A DNA stretch of 64,000 bases from the NCBI GenBank assembly GCA_008360975.2, contig CM039211.1, forward strand, positions 26,778,558-26,842,557. The letters are read 5' to 3'. This DNA comes from Lichenostomus cassidix. Taxonomy: Eukaryota; Chordata; Aves; Passeriformes; Meliphagidae. How positions within the stretch are numbered: position 1 is the stretch's first letter; each line of letters starts with the position of its first letter. Positions 1-13,246 of the stretch are shown one piece after another. A program made the position numbers and the translations under genes. The notes beneath the pieces were generated by a model. That model did no database searches. It was not told the origin of the DNA and saw nothing but the letters and a program-made list of their open reading frames with translations.

Positions 1-271
1 GAACAGAGGAAAAATATTGTGTCTTCCTAGAGGCAGGATTGAAAATTGCCTCCAGTGAATGATGGGTGTTGCTGGCTCTTGGAATACCTTGAAGGTATAT
101 GATACCTTTCTAAATATGTGTTTGAAATACTCTTGTCCTCAGCGTTCAAAAAAACGCAGTACTTCTTGGGTGCCTTTGTATTGCACCTGTTAATTTATAA
201 TTCCAGAAGTCTGAATTTGGTTGCTGGTTCCCAGTTCCTAATCAGTAAAATTAACCTTTTCTTTTCCATTG

Positions 272-558
272 TTTTTTCTTTTCTTTTTCTTTTCTTTTCT
301 TTTCTTTTCTTTTCTTTTCTTTTCTTTTCTTTTCTTTTCTTTTCTTTTCTTTTTTCTTTCTTTTCTTTTCTTTTCCCTTTCCCCCCTTTCCTTTTTCCCT
401 CTCCCCCTTTCCTTCCCTCCCCTTTCCCTTTCCTTTCCCTTCCCTTTTCCTTTCCCCTTTCCCCTTTCCTTTCCTTTCCTTTCCTTTCCTTTCCTTTCCT
501 TTCCTTTCCTTTCCTTTTTTCTTTCTTTTCTTTTTTCTTTCTCTCTTCTTTCTTTCTC
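272..558. repeat. Uninterrupted polypyrimidine microsatellite (TTTTC)n/(CCTTT)n
   Basis: The plus strand is pure C/T for 287 nt. It starts as (TTTTC)n, passes through irregular C-rich blocks around 374-455, becomes (CCTTT)n from about 470 to 515, and ends in irregular CT runs that continue with rare purines to about 611. Both strands are open over most of the tract only because it contains almost no stop codons; the resulting Phe/Ser/Pro-rich and Lys/Glu/Arg-rich frames are not genes. A homopurine-homopyrimidine tract of this length can form triplex (H-) DNA and is usually length-polymorphic. Confidence 0.95.
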
Positions 559-3500
559 ATTTTCTTTCTCTCCTTTTTTCTGTCCTTACTCTTTCCCATA
601 TTTCTTTTTAGTCTCCTTTGACGTTGTCTTTTTTTTTGAATCTCAGTTTTCTGTTGTTCTGTGGCTTTATCACCCCATCAAAGGCCTCAACTCTGTAACT
701 GAAGAAATAATAATAATGACATGGGGGCATTTCCCTTCTTATGTGAAAACAAATGGTGACAGCTGCATCTGCCTGCCTTAAAGTTTGTCTTCTTTGAGAT
801 GCAAGGGTCAAAGCTTTATCAGCTTGGGATCATCAGCCCATTATAACTGATTAATGGAGCACTCACCAGAACAAGGACATTGTGGATGCTGTGTTACAGA
901 GTAGTTATATTAAGTTTCTGAAAGCCTTCCAAGGTGTACATTAGAAGTTGACTAATAAACAACAAATTACAAGCTTACAGGAAAAACACCTTTTCTCCAT
1001 TAGACCAAAATAAAAGCAGGTATCTGGAAGAAAGATGAAAGAAGAACTACTCTACCTTATTACGCCTTTTAGAGGATACCAATTTCACAGTGCCTGAAGC
1101 CTAACAAGCGGCTGAGATAGATGGTCAAAATCATAAGGGGAGGCAAGAGGGAAGATGCTTGCAATGCCTTTCTTTAATCCACTTCTTTTAAACAAAGGCA
1201 AAAGGAGTCTTAAAGGAAACTGAGGAAAAGATGAAACAGGAGGAAGAACAGCAATGAGAAATACACTCCTCTTCTGCTACCCCAAGTTGCCATCTTAGTG
1301 CTTCACGCAGACAGAAAAGAAAAAATAGGTGGTTCTTGCTGCCTCTGATGTAGACTATAATTTAGTCTTGCCTCTGAAGAGAAAGCAAAGAAAGGGTGTG
1401 CATTTCCAAGAGAAACTGTAAGGCAGGCCAGAGGAGTATGTGCTGCTCTAATGATAGCTCAGTTAGATGACTACAATCCCTTCACAAGCAGCCTCCCATC
1501 ACTGCTCTGCCACCTGGACCAGCACAATCCTTTCCACTGGCTTATTTCTCCCAGACTGATGGAGGCTGCCTGAACTTGGGAACAGCTGCATGTGTGTCTG
1601 AGCCAGTAGGTCTGGGAAAGAAGCAATCTTAGTTGTTACCTGCATAAAACTCTTTCTCAGCTCAGGACCACTGACCCTGCTATCAGATGCAAGTGCCTGA
1701 ATCACAGTTCCTCATCTGCTTCCTCTTTGCTCTCAGAAGGTCATATACAAGTTTACAGTTTGACAGACACAAAGAACACAAAGAACAAAGTTAACCAGCA
1801 AGCAGTGTGATATTCAGACAAAACCTCTTTCTCTGAAATACTTTTTGTAAGGCATAAAGGCTGAGAACAAATTTGATCTAGTTAACTTCTAAGTTTTCAA
1901 CGTATGAAAACAGAAAACATTACATTTCTTTTTTTAAATTCACATGCAGAAACAATATGAAAGTTATAAGTAATTTCCAGCCCTTAATTTCATATCAGTT
2001 TTATTTATCTACCTTGCACTTCACTTCAGGAAATTCCTTTGGTGTAATTCCCTGAAAAACAGGAGACTATATTTTTCGAGTTCTTCGTTTGTCATAGTAG
2101 AGAGGTCTTGGTCTTTCCTGCCTGATCTTGAAAACATAAGACTTCAAAAATGCCTGTTATAGAACCAATTAGCATTTTGCATCCAATAGAAAATTTTAGA
2201 GCAATTAAAATAGTAAATATGAAATAATAAAAAAAAAGAAGAAGAAAAGGCTAAAAAAGAGAGGTCCTCAGTGCTTTCAGTTATTCTTTCTGACAATGTT
2301 CACTGAGACGTCACATCATGAATATGGGATCTGAGTTAGTGAGATTTGTTCAAAAACCACTGCAAGCTACATAAAAGTGCCAGCTTCCAGGTATCCTATG
2401 TAGATCAGCTTCCAGATAGATATCCAGATAGATCAGCTTCCTATAGCAGATCAAGAGCTAGCACTGACCTGGTCTGCACCTTTGCAGCCCTACATGATAG
2501 GTGAGAAATTGGTGATGCACAGTTCTGCAGACCTGTGTAAAATAGGGAATTGCTATTTAGTGCATGCAATAACACATTGTGAAGAATATTGTCTGAGCCT
2601 GGGAGTTCCAACCTGAGCTTATCTTGATAAAATGTCTAAATGGATGATACGTGAGCAGAATCAGGATTTTCCTGTTATAATCCTTCCTTGTTGATTTTCA
2701 GGTTGATAGTGACATCTTCTCTATTTTAAAAAACATTTGTAGGTCTATGTGGTTGGATTAGAATATAATTGAAAGAAATAACCTGCCATCACACATCGGT
2801 CACAGCAGCAAGAAAGCAAAAGCTTTCAGGCATGTGATTTTTTTATCTTTTAGGAAAATTCATTAAATACCAAATACTGTCTTTTTCCATTTGCTACTCA
2901 GTAATGACAGAAGACTACGTAGGTTTGATTTGTTGTTTTGGGATTTTTTTTGTACTGCACAAGATTTTCTTGCTCATTTTATGTTCATGCAGCTATAAGT
3001 TTCAGAATGTTGTTAATAAAAAAATTGTTTTCTATGTTGTCTTTTACTTGTCTTTTACTAGTAGAGAAAAAATGTTGGTTTGAAAAGCCAACTAATTTGA
3101 CATGATCTTTAATTAAGTAAACTCTAATGGTAATTTGTTGCAGGGTAGTCATTTCTGTGACAGGTATATATTTGTCTTTGCCCTTTAGGCCATCCCATTA
3201 CAAAAGGGGTTTAACTTATTTTTTGGAAGAATACAAAATTAACAAGTTATATTCATTCTTCTCCTTATAACACGTTCTTACTGGTTATCTCTCAGGTCAC
3301 CCCAAGATGTCTTATAACTTGCCTGTCATAGACAACCTGAAACATCCTTGCATGTTCAGATCAAGGAGCATTTCCAGTACAACTCACAAGCTCTTAATTC
3401 CAGCACATGGAAAACCAACTCAGATAATATAGGAAAGATGCATTAATCTATCAAAGTTCTAGAAAGAACAGAGACTTTGCTTTCTAAGAACCTTTTGCAT

Positions 3501-5810
3501 TCCACTTGTATATTTGAACTTCAAATGCCATTCAGCCTATTTGTTTATCTTCTATCCTGTGAATGATTGAAAAGTCTTTCTCCAAAGTTATTCAGAATTT
3601 TGCCAGTCAATGGTGTTGTTTCTTAGCTTTTTGGAAAATAATTTAACACCAAAAGGATTAAGAATTTTTGCATACATATATGACAAATATATCTATGTTC
3701 ATCTATCTCAACGTAACATTTCAGTACTTGAAAAGTGGTCAAACATTATTGTCCTCTTTATATGAAAATTCCATATGTATTTTCAAAAACACATAGAATG
3801 AGTATGTTAGACTGCAACCTGAGTCCTCAGTTTCACCTATTAACAATATGCTCAAAATGTCTGTGGAAAACTAACTTCATGCACATTTTGTGCTGTATAG
3901 CATTTACACACTGTAAAAGTACAAGTTTTGTTGGCCTCTGAATAAGTAAAAATTACATTCACCAAGTTACAGCAAAGTGGTTTATAGCCAGGTGGAGATA
4001 AAAAAATGGGATGAGTAAATTATCTACAAATGTCCTCTCTCATTCCAAAATTTTGCTTTGCATGTCAAATACTGCTCTAAGTGTTCATTATACAAAATTT
4101 CTGGCTAAATAATTTCTGCTAATGACTCTAAACTGGAACTTTTCAGAGAATAAATAACTGATATTCTGTAAAATATTAAATGTGTTACTTATCTGGTTGG
4201 AAAAGAGAGCATTCAGGATTATATATTTTGCTTTAATGCAGGTAAGATTTAAATCAAGAACTTGACATGTGGGCATTGAAATCTCTCATCTGCCAATTCT
4301 GCCACTTGTATCAGCTGTCTAACACTCATCCCTTCTCTGGCTTTATTGCTGACTATTAGCTAACATCAGAAGTACTTGGGTGAACTCCTCTCACACTTTT
4401 CCTGTTGAGGCCCATTTCCACAGTTACCCAAAAATATCTGGGCTGAGAGAAAGGAAATTAGGACAATTTCTCTGTGCAGCCAGTGGCCCCTGCCTGTTCT
4501 TCTTGCCAGGGGTCACCCCTTAGCGCCACAAGTTAAATAGACTGGAAGACTGGTTTGTCCCGGAATGGATCTTCAAGGAGCCATAGAGCCAAGAGAAGGC
4601 CAAACCTTTGCCCATGTCTGGATACTTGGCTTACTGTCAGGACAAAAAGAGAGCATTTGTATTCTAGATAGTGTTTACTACTTAATGCATTTTTTAATGA
4701 CACCAGGAAAATCTTCGCTCACTGCAGGATAGACAGACATGTCCAGCTTATTGCTGTTTCAATGGAGTGAGCATCACACACTGTTGACCCAGACATTTAA
4801 ACTTTTCTATTGTTTTTGTTTCTTCAATGAGTTGGAAATAAAATATAAAAATTTTGCATCAAAAGTGACTTTAGGAGACCAATTTTAGAAAATCTCATAG
4901 CAGAAAATCCCTATCATAATTCAGAGAGGATATGTCCTAAGAAGCAAAAGGTTAGGCTTTGTTCTGTTTAGACTCAAATTCACAAAAATCCTCAGCTGGA
5001 TTAATTCTGTGGTATTTTAAGAGTGTTCTGTACACACCTATTGACCTAACTTATCTATCAAACACAACTTTGAATAAAGCTGTAGCATCTTTTAACTGAT
5101 GGTCTTATTAGGCATTCCAGAAGAGAACATAGAATCTGTAGTTTTTTACCAACACTGGTGGAAAAAACCTTGAAGTTGATCAGCTTGACACACAAATTTT
5201 CTCATCCTGTATTTACCATTTTCTGGAAATCATAATCTTTGTAATCTTCTAGCTCTTCTGGGAAGCTCTGCTGAATTTTTTGAGTGTGAGGCTACACTTC
5301 ACATTATGTCCAGGCCAGTTCTTTCCACAGTCGTTCAGGGACTCATTCACTTGTAACACAACTTGGCACATTAAGCTGGTGAGTTGCATCATTTTCCACC
5401 TAACCTGACACAGACAATGGATTTTCTTTAGGGATGTGTATGATTCAAATGGGAAAAAGTGGTTTGCTTAAGCAGGCCTGGGTGAAAACAAATGGCTGCT
5501 AATTGCTCCATCTGTAAAAGAAATACTCTTCCTATCATTGCTTTAAAATTACTTTAAGAAGACTAGATAGGAAGGAATAAATTACATAGCCACTAGGAAT
5601 AAACAAGCAAACAAAACATATCATTATTTCCATGGAGTCAGGGAGAACATGGTGAACTAAATAAGTCAGGTCTCACAGTGGATGGAGGGCTGATGGGCCA
5701 AGAGAGATGGCAAAACACTCAAGCTAGAGCACGTGAGTATCAGGAAATAAGGAGAGCTATCAAATCATCTGATTTTCAGTAGCAAAGCTACACCCAGGAT
5801 ACAAGACAAA

Positions 5811-5848
5811 GAGCAAAGGCTCATACAATGAGCAGAGGCTCATACAAG
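5811..5848. repeat. Tandem duplication, 19 bp x2
   Basis: Two adjacent 19-bp units of the form GAGCAAAGGCTCATACAAT and GAGCAGAGGCTCATACAAG, followed by a partial third start (GAGCAC). They differ at two positions, which suggests an old slippage duplication. Confidence 0.8.
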
Positions 5849-7120
5849 GAGCACAGTGTGACACAAAAGCTGTTTGTCATAGTCAATATCTATTCAAAGA
5901 ACATATGCAAGTTAGAATTGCTGCTGCTGATCCCAATCGAGAGTCACCTTGAGCACAAGCACATGTGATTACTGAAGCTCAGGGGAAACATTTACTGGAA
6001 GTGACTCCTAGTAAGACTTATCTGAAGGGCAGTTAGAGACAATTCCATATATTTTGACTAGCTCAAATTTCAGTACAGTGTCACTAGTTGGAGAGAGGCA
6101 GGGATGTTTATTGGACATGTAGTCTGAATTTGATCACAAATAGTTAGTCAGGTACCAGGGAAGCTGCCAGAGAAAGGCTGAGATAAAAGGCAAAGCTAAG
6201 TGCCAAATTATATTGACCAATACAAACCATAGGTTTGCAACTTTATCTCCAAAAGCTTACTGAAATAATTCTAGATAATGATAAAGTAAAAATATGCACA
6301 CTGCTATAAAATGAAAAAAGCTTCATAGTCATTTCAGCTTGGACATAAAAACCCCAGTGTTTTAGGCTCTCTGAAAGCCAGTTGACATGTTAGTACTTTA
6401 CTGTATTTCCCAGCCTGATGAATAATTCCAGTATTATCTTTTTCTTGCATAATAATATCAATTCTAATAGGCAACTGTGTAGAAAAAATTTTAGGACATT
6501 ATGGGATCTCTATTTACAGCTTAAGGAGAAACCAAGTGTAAAGACAGAACAGTGGACTAGTTATGTCATTGAGATCTTCCCTGAGATCTTGATTCTAAGT
6601 AACAGGGAGCAGAGTGGACTTAGGGGAAAAAATAGGTAAAAAAATTTGGTGCTTAACCTTCAAATGAGGTGAAAATAAACTAGAATCTGGAGGAGTACTG
6701 TTCCATTCATATTTACTGAATGGTAGGCAGGAAGGAAAATCTTCACTAAAACAAAATCTCTGGTAGTGACAAAGCAAGAGCAATACATCACCTGACATTT
6801 TAGAAAAGAATATGAGTGAATCATACAACATGAAACAATAAGGTACATTTTCAGGCAGAAAAAATCTCCAACCAAACTCACAATCCCCCCTCCCCCTGCA
6901 GCTCTCATCAATGCATTGTTCAGAGAAAAAATGAGATATTGAAAAAAATTAAGAGATTTAGGAGAAGAAAATTAAATGTGCAATAGTCATTAATTGTTCC
7001 TGTGAAAAAAAGGAAATTACTGCAGGCAAAAACCTTTTGAGGAAATGGAAAAGAAAAAATAAGGTAAAGAAAATAGACATCATACCAAAAATTAGCAGAA
7101 AATAGTAAGGTTCTCACTCA

Positions 7121-7136
7121 TCATCTCATGAGATGA
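7121..7136. repeat. Perfect 16-bp palindrome
   Basis: TCATCTCATGAGATGA reads the same on both strands, with no spacer. It does not extend further. Such palindromes are expected occasionally by chance in 64 kb and no function is claimed. Confidence 0.75.
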
Positions 7137-7689
7137 ATAGCTATTTCAAGGTAAAGAAAAAAAACAAACAAAAAACCCACCACAAACATATTTATTGTTT
7201 GATTAAAACTTAATTACAGTAAAATTTAAGCAATTTAATATGATGCTTGAGGTATAAATAATGTCATAGAAGATACATGTAATAAGAGTTGTCACAGTAC
7301 CCAGGTTATAAGAAGTGTGACAAGGTTTTATTTTTTCTTTTTAAGTAAAATTAATTGAAACTCTCAATATACGCACCTTTTTTTTAAAAAAATGGACATA
7401 TTATGAGTTTCATTTTAGTGTATAATTTTTTCCCATTTAATTCTTTTCCCATCCCCCAAGGCAATTCATATAGCAATTAATCTTTAGCTTTACAAGAAAC
7501 AGGAAAGTTGGGGCAAAAGAAATAAGACTGCTTACACATTTTGTAATTTGATATGTAACTGCCCAGTGGGGCTTTTATTACAATGCATGCAATAGATAAA
7601 ATTAATCCCTACAAGTACGCCGTGTTATTTGTTCAAGCTTGGCAAATTGAGCTCAACCCTCTGGAGGCAGACCAGAATTAGTGTAGTGA

Positions 7690-8045
7690 AAGCTCATTCT
7701 GCAGTGAAGATATCCTGACAGTACCCTTCCCTTTTTCTGTTACTTGTGCCTCTGGGCTCAGGGCTCTTGATCAGCCTTTGCTGCTCTCCCACAGGCTCTG
7801 GCTGCAATTGCAAAGCTGCAGCAAACTGCTCACGTGCCTCTGCGCACTGCTTCTCTCTCCATCCCCGGTGGGATAAGAAGCCTTCAGTGCCTGTACACAT
7901 CTCCCTGTTAATTTTTCTCAGTGATCTTATTCCCAGCTCCTTCATAACTACTTCATATCCTCCTCTTCCACATCAGTACAGGATGTCACTTCAATGCATC
8001 TATAGGTGCAGAGACACTGGGTTGAGAGAAATAAAGATTCTCTGT
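7690..8045. other. GC-richer patch with open frames on both strands, unidentified
   Basis: This patch is clearly richer in G+C than its surroundings. It carries a 137-codon frame on the plus strand (7,746-8,159) and an 83-codon frame on the minus strand (7,694-7,945). The minus-strand product has an Ala/Gln/Glu-rich middle (around residues 36-52) that looks more protein-like than most frames here. I recognise no domain and see no clear splice sites. It may be a decayed processed pseudogene, an old repeat or a non-coding exon; it is not called as a gene. Confidence 0.25.
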
Positions 8046-8133
8046 AATTTACCACACCTGTTCCCTGAAGCTTTTAAATCTCATCACATGAACAGTCCTG
8101 ACAAAGCCTACATCACTCACAGTGATGGGATTA

Positions 8134-8166
8134 TTGTTGATCTAAGGGATATTTGTTGATCTAAGG
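8134..8166. repeat. Short direct repeat, 14 bp x2
   Basis: TTGTTGATCTAAGG occurs at 8,134-8,147 and again at 8,153-8,166, a spacing of 19 bp. It is a small local duplication. Confidence 0.8.
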
Positions 8167-9024
8167 CTTCAAAAATGCTGGGTAATATTTTTACAAGGTT
8201 GTCTGACCTAGAGCCTTATATAAATGCTTATAATAGTATGCATCAGTAAAGTTAAAGAATTAAATTCTAGTTTCTTGGTATCATTTTACAAGATTCACTT
8301 TACTTATATGTGAAAACCATGTTCAAGCATAGGTTTCATTAAACTTCAGGAAAAAATAAAGGTTTCCTCAATGGGTAAGGAACAGGCACCTAAAAAGTGA
8401 GGATTCCTGGCACAAGTTCCATTAAATATACCATACAACAGAGTTAAAAGAGATATCTGACTTTTTACCATGCCTTGAATTGCTAGTGTCAAAAGCATAA
8501 TATTAACTTCACTTCTGCTCTATTGCAATTAAACTTGGCATATCAGCTGTAGAAGGACCACAATTAGATATTGTCACCCTCTAGTCGAGCCATTTTCTCT
8601 CAAGCAGTTTGTGCCTCCTTTGAGCACAAACCCAAGCATAAAATAGATGAGCTTTGTAAATTTTTAATTAATAATGAAACTGTGTCACAGGAGAACTAAT
8701 GTGACATGTCTTCAATTTTAATATGAGTAATTTGTGTCAGTCACTGATATTAGCTGTTAAGGAACTTGTGTTCTCCTTTGTATTTGAGGAAGTGTGTCTT
8801 TCCCATTCAATATTTCCTATGCCACTGAAGGAGGCTTTATCTCATTTTGCCTTAATTTAGAGAGAACTGAAAGCTTTTGATTTGGTTTTCCCTTCTTACT
8901 GCATTCAGGAGGGGTTAGAACAGCAGTTTTGCACTATACCAAAATTTAAAACAATATCATTGCAAGAATTAAGTGCAGCCTCAGAATTCAGGACTCCAAA
9001 TGAAAACAACAATTGAATTTCATT

Positions 9025-10265
9025 CACAGAATCTCACAGAATCACAGTATAGGTATGGTTGAAAAGGACCAGTAGGTCATCTGGTCCAAGTTCCTTGCTC
9101 AAGCAGGGTCATCCTAGAGCACGAGGCATAGGACTGTGTCCAGACAATCCTGAATATCTCTGAGTATCAGTGAGGGAGACTCCACAACCTCTCTGGATGA
9201 TCTGTTCTAGTGTGTGGTCACCTGCACAGTAAAATTCTCCCTCATGTTCAGGTAGAACTTCCTGTGTATCATTTTCTGCCTGTTGCCTCTTGTCCTACTG
9301 CTTAGCACCCCTGAGAATAGCCTGATTTCATCCTCTTGGCTCCCTCCTTTCAGATACTGATAGACATTGATGAGGGCCTCTCTCAGTCATCTATCTCCTC
9401 GCTATGCTGAACAGTCCCAGGTGTTCCTGTCCCCTAACCTGTGTTACCTTCTGCTGGGCTTGCTCCAGGAGCTCCATATCTCTCTTGTGTGCTGAGGACC
9501 CCAGAAATGGACACAGCACTCCAGATTTACCTCACTATGGCTGACTAAAGGGGAGGAATCACTTTCCCTGAACTTCAATCATCTTCCTAACCCACTTTCC
9601 TAATGCACCTGAGGCAATTCTCTTTCTATGCACCCCAGGATCCAACTGGCCTCTTGGCCCCCAGGACATACTGCTGGCTCATGGACAGCTTGTGATTCAC
9701 CAGGACCCCCAGGTCCTTCTCCACAGAGCTGCTTTCCAGCAGGTCACCCCCAGCCTGTGCTGCTGCCTGGGGTTGTTTCTCCCTAGATGTAGGACCTGCA
9801 TTTTCCTTTGTTAAATTTCAGACAGTTTTTCTCTGCCCATCTCTCCAGTCTGTTGAAGTCCCTCTGAAGGGCTGCAGAGCTCTCTGGGGTCTTGGACAAT
9901 CTTTCCAGCTTTGACTCATCAGTGAACTTGCTGAGGAGGTAGCAGCCTCCATCCAAATCGTTGATGCATAAACTAAACAATATTGGTCCCAGTATGGAAC
10001 TCTGGGGGACACCACCGGGGACAGGCCTCCAACTTGACCCTGTGCCACTCATTATGACACCTTGGGACCTGCTGTTCAGCCAGTTCTCAGTCCATCTCAT
10101 TTTCCGCTCATCCAGTCCACACTTCCTGAGTTTGCCTATGAAGGTGTTGTGAGAGACAAGGTTGAAAGCCTTGCTTGAAGTCAAGGTAGAGCTTGCTGCT
10201 GTCCTGTCATCCACCCAGGTAGTTGTCTCCTCATAGAAGGCAGTCAGGCTGGTCAAGTGTGAAAG
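9025..10265 (-). mobile_element. CR1 LINE, 5'-truncated, minus orientation
   Basis: The left edge shows the CR1 3' terminus in reverse (CACAGAATCTCACAGAATCACAG), followed by the typical avian CR1 3'-UTR and the end of ORF2 read on the minus strand. The frame at 9,783-10,265 encodes the C-terminal part of the CR1 reverse transcriptase. Similarity stops near 10,265, where the copy is 5'-truncated as is usual for LINE insertions by target-primed reverse transcription. About 1.24 kb remains of an element whose full length is roughly 4.5 kb. The many substitutions indicate an old insertion. Confidence 0.93.
9783..10265 (-). pseudogene. CR1 ORF2 reverse transcriptase fragment, inactive
   Basis: This is the thumb-proximal part of a non-LTR retrotransposon reverse transcriptase. 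The full protein copies LINE RNA into DNA at a nicked target. The visible landmarks are SKAFNLVSHNTF, the turn VPGGVPQSSILGPILFSLCINDL, LSKFTDESKL, and the trailing LERWAEKNCLKFNKGKC. The first catalytic block, normally an aromatic-x-Asp-Phe motif just before SKAF, reads TLTS, so the metal-binding Asp is lost. The usual F-A-D-D box reads FTDE. The N-terminal endonuclease and the first RT blocks are absent through 5' truncation. The frame stays open up to 10,316 but the residues past about 10,265 are flanking DNA. Confidence 0.92.
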
Positions 10266-13207
10266 TTGACAGAGGCAAGCAGCTGAAACAATCATAAAAT
10301 TATAACTAGAGCACAAAGAATAAATTTATTTCCATTGCCTGACTAAACAGGGCATCTGCAAAGCAGCATCCAGGCAGAGGCACAGAAATGGAGATGCAGG
10401 TACTGTTTAACTCTGTACACGCTACAGGATCACTGTCCCACTGTTCAGACAGGTTTATCAAAAGTTATTCCCAGCTGCCAGGTCACATGAGTGATCTCAA
10501 ATTCTCTTTAAACCATTCCTCCCAACAGATCCCCAAGTTATAGAAAGATAGCCTGGAAATTACACCAAAAGACACAGAAGTTATTTTGGATCATTAAGAT
10601 CCTTCTCTTACAGTGTTCCATTAATTCCAAATTGTTTCATTATCTTGGTGTATTTTTTTTTAAATGTGTGAACATTATGGTATTGTTTCATTTCGTTTCC
10701 TGGCAAGCAGTTCAAATCTCAAGCTCTAATTTTCAGTATTTATTGGTCTACTATCCTGTAAAGTTCTATCTTTAATGTTATTTGGCCCTGATGTTCTGCA
10801 TTTCAGGTTTGCAAATAAAAGATCAGGAGCTCATTAGTCTGTTATGTACATCCTGAAACAAATGATTGAGGTATCCTTGGAGAGAACTTGCCAATCACAT
10901 AACTATCAATAGCATATTACACAGACTGAATCTACCTTATTAGAGGAAACAGAAGTCAAATATTTATCATTATAAATATCAATGCATGGTGTGGATTTAA
11001 TTTTAGAGTAAATTTGTCATTTATGAAAATCAATCCCTCATTTCTCTCTTTTATAACACCATTGTGCAAAAAGAAGCCTACAAAATGTGAGCTGAATAAG
11101 ATTTCTTGGTCTTTTTAATATATCCCTTTGTAAAAGCAGGACCACCAAGGTTTTTAAAGGTTTTCAAAAGTGGGGAAATAATTTAGAAGATAGGTCTTGA
11201 AAATTTCACAGAAGCATACTATGGAATCAGGGAGGTTCTTTTGAGTACTTTTTATGGTTGCCAGTCATTAAAAGCTTATTCTTGTACGGGTCATATAAGA
11301 CCAGTGTTCCAAGAATGAACCAAGGAAAAAGGACAAATAAAATATCATCTTTGTCATGGATTCATTCAGCTAAACACTGATAAAGCAATATTTTAAAATC
11401 TTCCCTTTCTTGTTTGTCATAGAAAAACACATTTATCATAGATCCATTTGACCATCAGGACACAAAGAAATGTGAAATTAACCTCCATATTGAAATGCAG
11501 TTTGCTTTCTTAAAACATATTTGAAAGTTCTTAGAGCAAACATGTTTCGTTGATTGACCCACTAAATAGATGCATGCCATAATGAGGCAGCTTTAACAAC
11601 AAAGGTGTAGAAGAAACAAAAATTTTCTATTAATAAGTACTGTTTATATATGTACTCCTTTAAAGGGCATTGACAAGAGCAAATTTCACCAAATTCACCA
11701 AGTTTTAAAGAATTTCATACTGTATAGTTATGTGTCTAATATGTTTAAGAACAGTAACCTTTATATCTACTCTTTAAAGTTTACTTAACTATCCAAAATT
11801 ATGTCAACCCACATATGTGTTTCTTGCACAGCACATTGTTGTACACTTCAAGATATCATAAATTACTTCAGAATATCTTAAAAAGTATTTGAGTTTGCAT
11901 TTGTCACAAGGTTCAGTCAAATACACAGCATTTACTGTACTTTACCATGGTACATTACCTGTGATAATTCAGTGACTTGCAATTATACAAAAATATCTGT
12001 GGCTATGGAAATTCTATTGGATACAAACAATATGAGTTTTTGGAGAAATTAAAAAAGAAAAATTTTGACTGCTAAGTAGAAAACTATGACTCGGTACCCT
12101 CTGCAAAATATTGTATATATAAAAAAATCACCCCAGAAAGCCTCTCTATTTCTTATTAAGAAGCTCTTTGTGACAGTAATCTACACTATATGAAATAAAA
12201 TCTAAATGGAATATATTTAGTAGGGCATAGGAATGGCCATTTTTATATTTGCAGTTGCACTTGCAGCAGACTTCAATACAGGGTCTTCATTAAGTGAAGG
12301 ATTTTAAATATATATTATGCCTGATACCTATTAACATTTTAATTTGTCATTCACATAGTGTAAAACAATAAAGAGTATCATTCTAAAGAAACCAAATTCC
12401 CATGAGAAAAGCAATATCTAGTGGAAGATTTTGTGTCTCTTGTTTTTATAGTTGCTATGTAAGGCACAAATGGTTAGTAGTGAAATGAACAGCATAAAAG
12501 AATTTCATTTGAGAACCATGTTTATATACATATATATATAAAAACATATTCCTATGTATATATGTATACACACATTTCTCAACTCTTCAGGAACTATATA
12601 TTTAAAAACTAAATTATATTTTTTAAAAAATTAAATCAACTGCATGCTGCCTCTGTGTACATTTCTCTTTAGAGTGCTTTGTAGTTCTGGAATTTCTTAA
12701 ATCAAAATTCTCAATTTCTTTCACAGCTATATGCAGGACTAATTTGAACTTCATTATATTCCTAAAATATCAGTGGTTTTAAACTTTTATGGGTTTAGTA
12801 TAAAACCACATGATACTCTGTACCTCAGAGCTAGAGACACTAGAAAATTGGACAAGGAAAGGAGGCAATTGCTGTATTGATAAAGTAACATCAGCACAGG
12901 AAGTAAAAATGCTGATTTTCATATGCAGAACCCCAAGCTACTTAAAAAAGAAAAAATAAATACCAAAAAGAAACATTATTCTATTTCCCTATTTCCAGGA
13001 TTTTCTTAAAAATTATTTTAATTATGACACCTCTTACACTACTCATTTACAGGGCTGAGGCACTTTGGTTTTGTTTACCACAAAAAGGTGCACATTTCCT
13101 AGCATTAATTGTCCCACCTTAGGAAGCAAGCTTTCAACATGCATACGCACAGGAAAATATATGAATAAATAATTTTATAGCAACAATTTGTCAGAAGACT
13201 ACTTTCA

Positions 13208-13246
13208 TCAATATATTTTACATCTTTCAGATGTAAAATATATTGA
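13208..13246. repeat. Perfect inverted repeat, 18-bp arms, 3-nt loop
   Basis: The arm TCAATATATTTTACATCT (13,208-13,225) is followed by TTC and then its exact reverse complement AGATGTAAAATATATTGA (13,229-13,246). The arms have no mismatches and the symmetry ends abruptly on both sides. The structure could extrude as a hairpin. It is too short for a typical microRNA precursor, and no transposon ends are recognised. Confidence 0.95.

Larger units (their letters stand above)
612..9024. other. Unassigned AT-rich DNA
   Basis: I see no recognisable gene or dated transposon in these 8.4 kb. Open frames are short and have the composition of chance frames in AT-rich DNA. Small local structures inside it (tandem duplications near 5,811 and 8,134, a palindrome at 7,121-7,136, a GC-richer patch near 7,690) are listed separately. 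Ancient, highly decayed repeats or conserved non-coding elements could be present but cannot be recognised by eye. Confidence 0.6.

Noticed and set aside
118..781. Phe/Ser/Pro-rich and Lys/Arg/Glu-rich frames
   Set aside because: They are translations of the pyrimidine microsatellite and its complement.
7121..7136. 16-bp palindrome as a regulatory operator
   Set aside because: Isolated in AT-rich DNA with no gene nearby and expected occasionally by chance.
10705..10730. tRNA T-arm-like AGTTCAAATCTC
   Set aside because: There is no matching acceptor stem, anticodon arm or box A at the required distances.
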